Positions 45,325-53,002 of a stretch of DNA of 64,000 nt are shown one piece after another. The stretch lies in the NCBI GenBank assembly GCA_029260015.1, contig JAJDEB010000007.1, positions 62,001 to 126,000 on the forward strand, read 5' to 3'. Each line of letters begins with the position of its first letter. Position 1 is the stretch's first letter. The position numbers and the translations under genes were made by a program. Below the pieces are notes generated by a model that saw only the letters and a program-made list of their open reading frames with translations, made no database searches and had not been told where the DNA came from. Source of the DNA: Phycisphaerae bacterium (GTDB lineage Bacteria; Planctomycetota; Phycisphaerae; UBA1845).

Positions 45325-47003
45325 TGGACGAACTCCGTGGCGACGCCAAGACCGGTGCGATTCAGTTTGCTCAGTACGCTTTCCAAGACAGCGTCGGCTG
45401 ATTCGCCCGATTCGGTAAGGTCCAACGTTCGTTTCGCGACTTTGCTCATGATGCGAGCATGTAGATGGAAGCGGTTTTCGCAGTGTCTGGCATATGCTGC
45501 AACGGTCAAGTCGCTGTCGGGTTCAATCGCCCGCTGCAAATCCAATTCAAGCGTGGTTTCCGCTCGCGTCTTTGCTTCATCGAACGGTGAGACAATATTG
45601 AACATGCGCTGATCGTCCGCTCGAACCTGGACAGCCAGTGCAGCCTGTCCTGGGGCTGGCAGGAATTGTTCGAGATCAAAAACCTCATCAACCGCATCGA
45701 GCAGATCGAGTCGCTGCAAACCGACCCACGCCAGTATCGCAGCGGCCATTCGTCCATCGCGCACTTGTTGCACACGATCGTCAACCGGACCACGCAATGA
45801 CACGATCTGCACATCCGGTCGCAATCGCAAGACCTGCAACGCTCGCCGAGCGCAACTGGTCCCGACGGTTGCGCCCCGGGGAAGTTTCATGAGCGAAACC
45901 CGATCATGCGTAACGATACACTCACGGGCATCACCGCGCGGCAGGATGGCGGCTACTTTGGTTTGGGGCGATTCACCAAGTGGAAGGTCTTTGAGCGAAT
46001 GAATGGCAACATCGATTCGCCCTTCGATCAAAGCGGTTTCGATGTCGTCGGTGAACGGTGCATCAGAGGGCAATGCATCGATCGGCTGCGTGCGGTCGCG
46101 ATCACCCATTGTCGATATTTCAACAACGTCAACGCGATATTCGCTTGGCAGAACGCTTGCGACGTGGGTCGCCTGCCAGATGGCCATCTTGCTGCTACGC
46201 GTTCCGAGTCGGATCGATTGCTGTTTTCGCGATCGTCGCACGCGGGCAGTTGGTGTCCAATGCGCCAGGTCGTTGATGATCTCGAACATGCCATCGTCCA
46301 AACCGACAGGCCGATCAAGAACGGTTTTGCGGCCGGCGTCACGTTTGACCAGGGGCACGTCGTCCAATTCTTGCGTGAACCCGAGCATCCGGGGCAAGTC
46401 TTCAATCGTGTGCATTCCCGCACTCATGAAGAATGGCAAGACAACACAGTCGAGATGTTCGATCGATTCGACTGAGGACAGCACCGACGGTTCATCATCA
46501 ATAAATGCAGGCAGAATCTTTGTACCGTCAAATTCGATTTTCAATGCACGGGCGAGCCGAATGGTAGTGTCCCGACTGGCAGTGTGGCGTGGTGTGCCAT
46601 GCCCGACGACGAGCACCGCAAGCTTCGACGCTCGCAAATCGTACGCGCGAATCAACTCGTCTAATCGATGAGCCAATATCATTCGCATCTTCGAATGGGA
46701 ACCGACGGGCGGGGTCATCCGGACCGTATCCGTGTTGAAGCTAAGATTCTTGCGAAGCTCGCGTGGTAAGACAGTGTCGCAGTAGTAGCCGTCGCTGGTC
46801 ATGAATGGAATAACAATAACGGGTCCAACGGGAAGCTGATCGAGCACTTCAGAAAAATAGGGCTCGCCTTGATGAAACGCGGCGACGACGCGACCGAATG
46901 TACTGCCGGCTTCAAGCTCACCGGCGAGTTGGCAGACGCGTTCATTGACTTGAGGTCTCGCGTTTGACCCGTGGGCGGCTAACACAATCGACGCGGACAT
47001 CAC
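45321..47003 (-). CDS. CbiX/SirB-type chelatase fused to hydroxymethylbilane synthase-like domain
   Basis: The fusion has 560 aa. Residues ~1-245 are two CbiX/SirB-type chelatase repeats (VLAAHGSNARPQVNERVCQ; LVVGHGTPRHTASRDTT and FFMSAGMHTIEDLP), the type that inserts Fe or Co into sirohydrochlorin. Residues ~262-560 are HemC-like: IRLGTRSSKMAIWQATHV, STMGDRDRTQPID, DVAIHSLKDLP (active-site Asp339), VGTSCARRALQVL and SLRGPVDDR. The normal LEGGCxxP motif, whose Cys carries the dipyrromethane cofactor, reads IEPDSDLTVAAYA here, so Ser497 stands at the Cys position. Both GTG 47003 and ATG 47000 overlap the hemA stop. Activity of the HemC part is therefore open. Confidence 0.88.
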   Translation of the reverse strand: MMSASIVLAAHGSNARPQVNERVCQLAGELEAGSTFGRVVAAFHQGEPYFSEVLDQLPVGPVIVIPFMTSDGYYCDTVLPRELRKNLSFNTDTVRMTPPVGSHSKMRMILAHRLDELIRAYDLRASKLAVLVVGHGTPRHTASRDTTIRLARALKIEFDGTKILPAFIDDEPSVLSSVESIEHLDCVVLPFFMSAGMHTIEDLPRMLGFTQELDDVPLVKRDAGRKTVLDRPVGLDDGMFEIINDLAHWTPTARVRRSRKQQSIRLGTRSSKMAIWQATHVASVLPSEYRVDVVEISTMGDRDRTQPIDALPSDAPFTDDIETALIEGRIDVAIHSLKDLPLGESPQTKVAAILPRGDARECIVTHDRVSLMKLPRGATVGTSCARRALQVLRLRPDVQIVSLRGPVDDRVQQVRDGRMAAAILAWVGLQRLDLLDAVDEVFDLEQFLPAPGQAALAVQVRADDQRMFNIVSPFDEAKTRAETTLELDLQRAIEPDSDLTVAAYARHCENRFHLHARIMSKVAKRTLDLTESGESADAVLESVLSKLNRTGLGVATEFVH

Positions 47004-48004
47004 GCAGCCACCTGCGCTTTGGCCCGCATGATCTTAGCGTGCAGCGTCGGGGTCGATCGCTGCGGAGGCAGGTTGGCCTCGCGGACCATGCGCTCGATCG
47101 ACCCCGCGATTGTGCGATGACGAAACCATTGATCGAGACGCAGCAATTCCTCGGCGACGATACTCTCTGCCAACCGCACTTGCGCATCTGGGGCAGCCCG
47201 CTCTAACTCAGCAAGTCTGGTCAGGACAATCTTTGCAGCCACGATGTGTAAATCGCCAACGTTTGGCGGTGATCCAAGATCGATCACAGGAAACCCATCA
47301 CTGCATGACGCAAGATGATTCGCATTTATGATGGGCTGATTCAACTTGCTACATGCGATCAACCCATCGAGATTTCCCATGACTCCAGCCAAATCATCCA
47401 GTCGCATCGCATGCGTTCGCGGCCAATTGATCTCACCCATCCGATTGCAAGAGCGACTGAACACAAATATTCGCCGCACGCCGGAGTCTACAAGTGCACG
47501 CGCTACGCCGCGCGCAACCTCACCCGTCCCCACGACTCCGATGCATCGATCGTTTAGCGTCCCCAGCGCACCAAACATTCGCTGCGTCGCAAGCGTTTCG
47601 ACGGATTCATTGGCCACATTCAGCGAAGTCTCTGAGCGCACGCGTTTTCCCGTTCGTAGCGCTGCTCGGAAAAGTGTAGCCAGATTTGTTCCCGACATTC
47701 CGCGCAATTCCGCTTTGGTGAATGCCTTTCGCACCTGCCCTAATACATGCGGTTCGCCAACAATTCGTGACTCCAAACCGGCTGCGACGCGGAGCAGATG
47801 GTGCGCGGCAGACTCCCCGTACAGAATGCGTATACACTCATTGCCATCAAGGGCTAATTGAGATGCGACCTCCGATTGCGCATACATATAGAATTCATTA
47901 CGTTCGCACGTATTCAGTGCGATGTGCTCAAATTCGTTTGTTACAAAGTGCGAGCACTGCGACGAATCGGCAGATTTAGATGCGATGCAAATGAATCCGT
48001 CCAT
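47000..48004 (-). CDS. hemA: Glutamyl-tRNA reductase
   Basis: This 334-aa enzyme makes glutamate-1-semialdehyde from glutamyl-tRNA with NADPH, the first step of C5 tetrapyrrole synthesis. The catalytic Cys33 lies in LNTCERNEFY, and the tRNA/active-site motif is ESRIVGEPHVLGQVRKAF. The Rossmann motif GVVGTGEVARGVARAL follows. The protein is shorter than the usual ~420 aa: about 15 residues are missing before the catalytic loop and the C-terminal dimerisation domain is reduced. The start ATG 48004 shares one base with the sulfite reductase stop (TAATG), implying translational coupling. Confidence 0.9.
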   Translation of the reverse strand: MDGFICIASKSADSSQCSHFVTNEFEHIALNTCERNEFYMYAQSEVASQLALDGNECIRILYGESAAHHLLRVAAGLESRIVGEPHVLGQVRKAFTKAELRGMSGTNLATLFRAALRTGKRVRSETSLNVANESVETLATQRMFGALGTLNDRCIGVVGTGEVARGVARALVDSGVRRIFVFSRSCNRMGEINWPRTHAMRLDDLAGVMGNLDGLIACSKLNQPIINANHLASCSDGFPVIDLGSPPNVGDLHIVAAKIVLTRLAELERAAPDAQVRLAESIVAEELLRLDQWFRHRTIAGSIERMVREANLPPQRSTPTLHAKIMRAKAQVAA

Positions 48005-49737
48005 TAGAGCTTAACCTCCAACTGAACGATCTCTCGCGTCGGTATTTCTCCACCAGTCACGGTTTGTCGCGCCGTTTTGCGACCGGCTTGCTGCTGATAA
48101 AAATCGCCCAACCCCTGTCCCGCTTTTCGGTGTTTCGACCAACTCGTCAGCAGCGGGCGCAGCACCTCGATCACATCGTCTGTCGCCACGTCGGCTGCAT
48201 ACAGGTCAGCCAGCCGCGTACCCGATCGATCGCCACCGACAAAGACGTGATACTTGTCCGTCGCCCGTCCCACGAAAGCAATGTCAGCCGTATACGGCCT
48301 CGCGCATCCATTCGGACAACCGGTCATGCGGATCGTGATGGGTTCGTCCTGCAAATCGAGTCGGGTGAGTTCCGTTTCGATGCGATCGATAAAACCAGGC
48401 ATGACGCGTTCGGCTTCGGTGATCGCCAACCCGCAGGTGGGCAGCGCCGGGCAGGCCATCGATAATCGACGTGCGTTTGAGAGTTGATCGGTGAAGGGCA
48501 CGTTGTATTCGTGGAGCGTATTCTCTATCGACTCAATCGAAGATTCATCTAGATCGGTCAGCAAAACGTTTTGGTTGGCCGTTAAGACGACGCCAGCGTT
48601 GTTATCGCTTACGATTTTATGTAGAGCCGACTTTAGCTTCGCATCGCCCGTGTCTCTGATCCGACCATTCTCGACAAACACACCGTAGAAAAACTTGCCG
48701 TCGTCTTGCGGATTCTTACCGATGTAGTCGTGATACTCAGGCACGTTGACAAGCTTCCAGTCGAATAGCTCGAAACCCACGCGCGACTTAAACTCCTCGC
48801 GAAATCGATCCATCCCCCACGCTTCAATCAAATACTTGAGTCGCGCATGACGTCGATCAGCCCGGTTGCCATGATCCCGAAAAATCGCAGCCACAGTTCG
48901 CACCGTTTCCAGAACATGTTCGGGTTCGATGAATCCCAATGGCGAAGCGATTCGGGCGAAGGTGTCGGCTTTCTTGTGGGTCATGCCCATACCGCCACCG
49001 ACCAGCACGTTGTAGCCGACGATCTCCTCACCACTCAAGATCGCAACAAGGCCGCAATCATATGAATACACGTCGATGCTGTTGTCGCCCGCATGGGTGA
49101 TACCGGTTTTGAATTTTCGCGGCAGGTACCGATCGCCATAAAACGGTTCTTCGCTCTGCGTCGAAACGTGTTTTTCACCGTCGAGCCAGATTTCGTGATA
49201 CGCCCCGCTTGCCGGTTGCAATTCCTTGGCGATCGCGATTGCCAAACGCCGAATCGTTTGATGGGCGGCGTCTTTGAGCGGAGCTGGGCAGGCCATCACG
49301 TTGCGCTGCACGTCACCGCACGCTGAAAGCGTCGTCACCAATCGTTTGTTCATCCCCGCAATGTGCTTCTTGAGATTGTCCTTGAGGATGCCATGAAACT
49401 GAATGCCCTGTCGCGTGGTGACGCGCAGGGCGCTTCCGGCATAGTCGTCGGCCAACGCATCGAGGGCGAGGTATTGGTCCGCCGACAGAATTCCACCAGG
49501 GATCGCCGCCCGAATCATGAACGAATACGCTTTTTCCTTGCCCACCGCCTTCAACTCACGCCGCAAGTCGCGGTCATCCTGCTGATACGAACCGTGAAAC
49601 TTGAGGAGTTGAATGTCGGCTTCGTCGAAATGGGTGGTGTCCATGTCAAGCGATTCGGCGATGGTTCCGCGCAAATGCTTGCTGGCCTTTTTGTAGCCTT
49701 CGACCTTAGACTCTTTGGGCTTGTCCTGTTCGGGCAT
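48004..49737 (-). CDS. Assimilatory sulfite reductase hemoprotein (siroheme, 4Fe-4S)
   Basis: This 577-aa enzyme reduces sulfite to sulfide. The [4Fe-4S]-siroheme ligands are in MACPALPTCGLAITEAER (Cys-x5-Cys) and MTGCPNGCARPY (Cys-x3-Cys). Siroheme-contacting basic segments such as RVTTRQGIQFHGI and the NVMACPAPL half-motif are present. No flavoprotein (CysJ) gene is adjacent, so electrons may come from ferredoxin or from a CysJ elsewhere. AGGAAGTGG lies before the ATG. Its gene sits between cysH and a complete set of siroheme-precursor genes, so enzyme and cofactor are made from one transcript. Confidence 0.92.
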   Translation of the reverse strand: MPEQDKPKESKVEGYKKASKHLRGTIAESLDMDTTHFDEADIQLLKFHGSYQQDDRDLRRELKAVGKEKAYSFMIRAAIPGGILSADQYLALDALADDYAGSALRVTTRQGIQFHGILKDNLKKHIAGMNKRLVTTLSACGDVQRNVMACPAPLKDAAHQTIRRLAIAIAKELQPASGAYHEIWLDGEKHVSTQSEEPFYGDRYLPRKFKTGITHAGDNSIDVYSYDCGLVAILSGEEIVGYNVLVGGGMGMTHKKADTFARIASPLGFIEPEHVLETVRTVAAIFRDHGNRADRRHARLKYLIEAWGMDRFREEFKSRVGFELFDWKLVNVPEYHDYIGKNPQDDGKFFYGVFVENGRIRDTGDAKLKSALHKIVSDNNAGVVLTANQNVLLTDLDESSIESIENTLHEYNVPFTDQLSNARRLSMACPALPTCGLAITEAERVMPGFIDRIETELTRLDLQDEPITIRMTGCPNGCARPYTADIAFVGRATDKYHVFVGGDRSGTRLADLYAADVATDDVIEVLRPLLTSWSKHRKAGQGLGDFYQQQAGRKTARQTVTGGEIPTREIVQLEVKL

Positions 49738-49829
49738 CGATTACCACTTCCTGCTTGCTTGAACAACGTCGCTTCGGGGCAACGCATGGTCTTGTTTCAT
49801 TGTGGCGATAAAATCGCAAACCGCACGCA

Positions 49830-50543
49830 TCAAATTCCGTCACCATGCAAACCGCACTCGGTTTTATTGAACTCTTTCCAACGCCCGGAGCGGGAGTATT
49901 CGCCCGGCTTGGAGCCTTCAACCTTCGACGTGCAGTGCGTACACCCGACCGTTGGATAGCCCTGCTCGTGCAGCTTGTTGTAGGGAACATTGTTCTCTTG
50001 AATGTACTTCCAGACGTCCTCGCGCTCCCATGCTGCTAGCGGGCTGACCTTGAGCAGTTGATACTGCCAATCCCACTCGACGACTTTCAAATGGGCCCGC
50101 GTGATGGACTGACTTCGGCGCAGGGCCGTGATCCAGACATCCACATCGAGCAATACCTGATGCATCGGATCGACTTTGCGAATCTTGCAGCATTGGTCGG
50201 GGTTGGTCTTCCACAATTCATCGCCGAATTTCTCGGCTTGCTGTTCGGCTGTAAGATCGGTGCCGCGATTGACGAAATCGACATGCGGGTAGCGTTCGAT
50301 CATTTCGTCACGAAGGGCGTACGTTTCGGGGAAGAAGAACATCGTATCGAGGTAGATGACCGTGAGCGGTTTGCCGAGCGACGCGTACATGTCGATAAGC
50401 GCGCACCCTTCCATTCCGAAGGAGGTGGTCATTGCCAACCGCTGGTTCTGAAAGTGGTCCATGGTCCACGCGATTAGATCGGGCGTCGGGCTGTCGGGCC
50501 GGATTCGCTTACCCGAGGCAGTTGATACAACCTTCAATTCCAT
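49830..50543 (-). CDS. cysH: Adenylyl-sulfate / phosphoadenylyl-sulfate reductase
   Basis: The product is 237 aa from ATG 50543 (GGAG nine bases upstream; TTG 50558 is less likely). It reduces activated sulfate to sulfite. TTSFGMEGCALID is the nucleotide-binding loop. DQCCKIRKV and GCTHCTSKV supply the CC..CxxC cysteines that bind a [4Fe-4S] cluster, which indicates the APS-reductase type rather than the enterobacterial PAPS type. ECGLH at the C-terminus holds the catalytic Cys. It is the first structural gene after the leader attenuator. Confidence 0.93.
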   Translation of the reverse strand: MELKVVSTASGKRIRPDSPTPDLIAWTMDHFQNQRLAMTTSFGMEGCALIDMYASLGKPLTVIYLDTMFFFPETYALRDEMIERYPHVDFVNRGTDLTAEQQAEKFGDELWKTNPDQCCKIRKVDPMHQVLLDVDVWITALRRSQSITRAHLKVVEWDWQYQLLKVSPLAAWEREDVWKYIQENNVPYNKLHEQGYPTVGCTHCTSKVEGSKPGEYSRSGRWKEFNKTECGLHGDGI

Positions 50544-50597
50544 CTTTGATGACTCCAACCACGACTACGATTGAAAACGCCCACAACCAAATCTCAC

Positions 50598-50631
50598 AAA
50601 AAAAAGCCCGCAGCTTTCAACCGCGGGCCTT
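50598..50631 (-). terminator. Attenuator terminator upstream of cysH
   Basis: Read on the minus strand, GCCCGCGG (50628-50621) pairs with CTGCGGGC (50613-50606, one G-T) around a seven-base loop and is followed by eight T residues (50605-50598). It lies 55 bases before the cysH start and after the Cys-rich leader ORF, so read-through is needed to express the operon. Confidence 0.92.
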
Positions 50632-50718
50632 GAACACCAAACTGTTTTTATCCGTTGGCAATCAAGGCGATCCGCAGTCGTGAATAATCATACAGCTATT
50701 GATCATCATGCAGCGGCG
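50623..50718 (-). promoter_or_regulatory. Leader RNA with alternative 1:2 and 2:3 (antiterminator) pairings
   Basis: Region 1 is CGCCGC (50718-50713, within codons 11-12 and the start of 13). Region 2 is GCGGATCGCCTTGA (50675-50662, the end of the leader ORF). Region 3 is TCAAGGCCCGC (50633-50623, the 5' arm of the terminator). Region 2 pairs with 3 over 11 bp with a three-base bulge, which excludes the terminator. Region 1 pairs with 2 over 6 bp with a two-base bulge, which frees region 3. This is a trp-type set of exclusive structures, worked out by hand; energies were not computed. Confidence 0.72.
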
Positions 50719-50748
50719 TACATTTTCGCAACAACAAAGACAGCGCAT
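50662..50748 (-). CDS. Cys/Met-rich leader peptide of the cysH-hem operon, 28 aa
   Basis: This ORF has 28 codons plus TGA. It starts at ATG 50748 with GAGGG four bases upstream. Seven of the 28 codons are Cys (positions 3, 5, 6, 7, 13, 19, 25) and four are Met (1, 14, 15, 20). The opening is MRCLCCCENV, and the ORF ends DCGSP-stop. The last codons form the 5' arm of an antiterminator. By analogy with amino-acid-biosynthesis leaders, ribosomes would stall at Cys codons when charged tRNA-Cys is scarce and allow read-through into cysH. Cys-rich leader ORFs of this kind are known from mycobacteria; I know of none described in planctomycetes. Confidence 0.78.
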   Translation of the reverse strand: MRCLCCCENVRRCMMINSCMIIHDCGSP

Positions 50749-50864
50749 GTTACCCTCACTCGCCCAATGATGGGCCAGCGTGGATACCAATGCATCTGTT
50801 GTTGTCAGTTCAAATGCCAACGAATCTCTCCGGGCGAATCGACGAAAGCCGATTCAACAAATCA

Positions 50865-50893
50865 ATTATCTGCTATCTTCAGCCCCACTGCAA
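50865..50893 (-). promoter_or_regulatory. Sigma-70-type promoter of the cysH leader
   Basis: On the minus strand, TTGCAG (50893-50888) is the -35 box and GATAAT (50870-50865, five of six to consensus) the -10, with an ideal 17-bp spacer. Transcription would start near 50858, about 110 nt before the leader ORF. The untranslated part contains two small hairpins (GAATCG..CGATTC and GCCCA-TCAT-TGGGC). Confidence 0.7.
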
Positions 50894-50992
50894 GCAACAA
50901 ATGCACGCACTAGGCGTTAGTGATCACCATCACCATGCTCATCAGCCGCTGAACCGGAACCGCTGCCAACTGCCGCTGTCACGGGATCTTCA

Positions 50993-53002
50993 TTAAGAGC
51001 CCGGGTCGTCGTTGAGAGCATAGTACCCACCCACAATGGCATCAACCATTCGGCTGATGACGAAATTGGCCGAAGCGCTATTGTAATGGAGATTCCCCTG
51101 ATTGACCCGACTTGGATCTTCAAAGGTCCACCCATATGGATCGTATCCCGGCGAGCCGTTCAATGCGGCCTGCTCCAGAATGATTCGGCCAATGTCATAG
51201 ACAGCCGTCTCCTCAATCGGAGGGTCGGCACCGGGCCAGGTCGGAAGTGCCAAATACCAAACGGCATTGTCTCCCGAATTTGCAAAGACCGAATCGGTGA
51301 TGCCGGTAAGCCGCGTCGTGTATGTGCTTTTCAAAGAATCTAGCTGGGTCTCGTTGAACACGTTATTGGCGACATCATTCACGCCGATCCCGGCAATGAG
51401 CACATCGCAATTGAACATGCCGGAGATGGCTGATCCCATGCCCACTGATGATGTGTGCTGTACCTTCTGATAAACAGCGGTATGAACAGGGTTGTCCAGA
51501 GTCAGACTCGCACCGGACGAACCAACTAAGCACCATCCCTGTGGAAACGGCAAGTGGTTGTTGAGAAACTCTGACAAACGCTGCTGTTGTTGAAACGGTG
51601 TGTTATAAATCGATTGAGAATCTCCGATTATCCACACCGGTCGGCCGACCCAGATTTCAGTTGCGGCAAAGCCCGGAGCAGCCTCCAGCATCAGATGAGT
51701 TGGCCTTTCAGCCATAGATATGTGCGATTTATGTCGATGGGCAACAGTCGAAGCGTGAGCCCGCCAAACGTAATCCGACGAATATCGTGTTGAAGGTGTA
51801 TCGCCGTCTCCTTTTGGCCCTTCTGCCTTACCGAATTTGCGAGCAATCCAAAGCAATTCGGCGGTCGTCGCACTCTTAACGCAAATGAGCAAATCCAACA
51901 AAGCATAGTCTTGATCGGCGACGAACTCGACGCTTCCGGGATTTGAATCCGACGAATCGAACTTCATTACCCCGTTAGTCACGTCGAGGTTGATGTACGC
52001 CAATGTCGTATCAATTGTTGGATCGGCATTGTCAAAGGGCTTGAGCAATCGAATCACCACGTTTCCGCTGCCAGGTGTCGTGACGCCCTTAAGCAAGATG
52101 GAATACGGGGCGTCAGTATCGTCGTGCGGCAACACAAATGTCTTAGATTCTGTTCCATCGTAGGGATCATCGAGCTTGATCGGTGAACGGTCTTTGTCCT
52201 CTTCCAGAATGACGCGGCCTTGAATCCATGTGTTTCTGTACGCTTCCAAGCTAGCAGTTGATTGGTCATACGTTTCTGGAGACGTGGAACCGTGTTCAAT
52301 GTCATCCACGAAGTGAAACGCCGGCGACAAACCATTTGAGTTTCCGGCTTCTCCTGATGTTGTGCGGGTCGTAATCGTGGCCGCGTCTGCTGTACTCGAA
52401 TCGGCAAAAATCCCCCAGCCCACGCCATCTTCATCACCCGTAAGAATCAGCGTCCTTTCGGTATCAGACATCAAAGCGGACATATCCAGCGTGACCGTCG
52501 CATCCAAACCTGCCGGTTGTGCCTGAAACTCACCAAGCCAGTCATATGAAATCCTGGGCGTCCAGATTCCGGCTTTTCGCGTTGCGAGGAACAAACGTGC
52601 GGAGACGACGTCTTCCTGTCGGCGGTAGAGAAATTTTGCTTCTTTCCATCGCAGGGTCTTACCCCGGTAAACATGAAAGCCCGGAATTTCCATGATGTGG
52701 GCGATGGCTTTACCGGGTTCGTTTCCCAGAGCAACCCCGCCGGCAGAATCAGTCGCATCGATACCGTAGCGGCGCGACCATTTCTGATTGCTGTAGAATG
52801 AACTTGAAGCCGGTTTGATCGTCGCACTGAACACCGCATAATCGAAGAGATCGATATCGTTGTCAGCATCAATGTCGAATGTCGCGCACTGACCGATGGG
52901 CGAAACACCAAAAGGACCGTCCAAACAATCCTGAATCGATTGCTCCGATGTACCCGCAAGAGCAAGGCATATCAAGTTGACCAAAAGGGTGAGGTTCATC
53001 AT
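50993..53002 (-). CDS. Secreted SGNH/GDSL hydrolase-like protein with N-terminal dockerin-like module
   Basis: This 669-aa protein has a short signal peptide (to about residue 18). A dockerin-like Ca-binding module comes first (about 22-62: DIDADNDIDLFDYAVF), which is unusual because such modules are normally C-terminal in the neighbouring genes. The middle (~65-430) is a beta-rich region without a recognised fold. The last ~220 residues show SGNH blocks: WIIGDSQS (nucleophile Ser, about 456), a Gly in LVGSSGAS, Asn in AGIGVNDV (about 535) and His in GNLHYNS (about 636). Predicted role: exported esterase or acetylhydrolase on a polysaccharide. The start at the tandem ATG 53002 has no obvious ribosome site. 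Confidence 0.75.
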   Translation of the reverse strand: MMNLTLLVNLICLALAGTSEQSIQDCLDGPFGVSPIGQCATFDIDADNDIDLFDYAVFSATIKPASSSFYSNQKWSRRYGIDATDSAGGVALGNEPGKAIAHIMEIPGFHVYRGKTLRWKEAKFLYRRQEDVVSARLFLATRKAGIWTPRISYDWLGEFQAQPAGLDATVTLDMSALMSDTERTLILTGDEDGVGWGIFADSSTADAATITTRTTSGEAGNSNGLSPAFHFVDDIEHGSTSPETYDQSTASLEAYRNTWIQGRVILEEDKDRSPIKLDDPYDGTESKTFVLPHDDTDAPYSILLKGVTTPGSGNVVIRLLKPFDNADPTIDTTLAYINLDVTNGVMKFDSSDSNPGSVEFVADQDYALLDLLICVKSATTAELLWIARKFGKAEGPKGDGDTPSTRYSSDYVWRAHASTVAHRHKSHISMAERPTHLMLEAAPGFAATEIWVGRPVWIIGDSQSIYNTPFQQQQRLSEFLNNHLPFPQGWCLVGSSGASLTLDNPVHTAVYQKVQHTSSVGMGSAISGMFNCDVLIAGIGVNDVANNVFNETQLDSLKSTYTTRLTGITDSVFANSGDNAVWYLALPTWPGADPPIEETAVYDIGRIILEQAALNGSPGYDPYGWTFEDPSRVNQGNLHYNSASANFVISRMVDAIVGGYYALNDDPGS

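Noticed and set aside
50590..50860. SAM or other riboswitch upstream of cysH
   Set aside because: The conserved SAM-I core motifs are absent, and the Cys-rich ORF with its exclusive pairings explains the terminator better.
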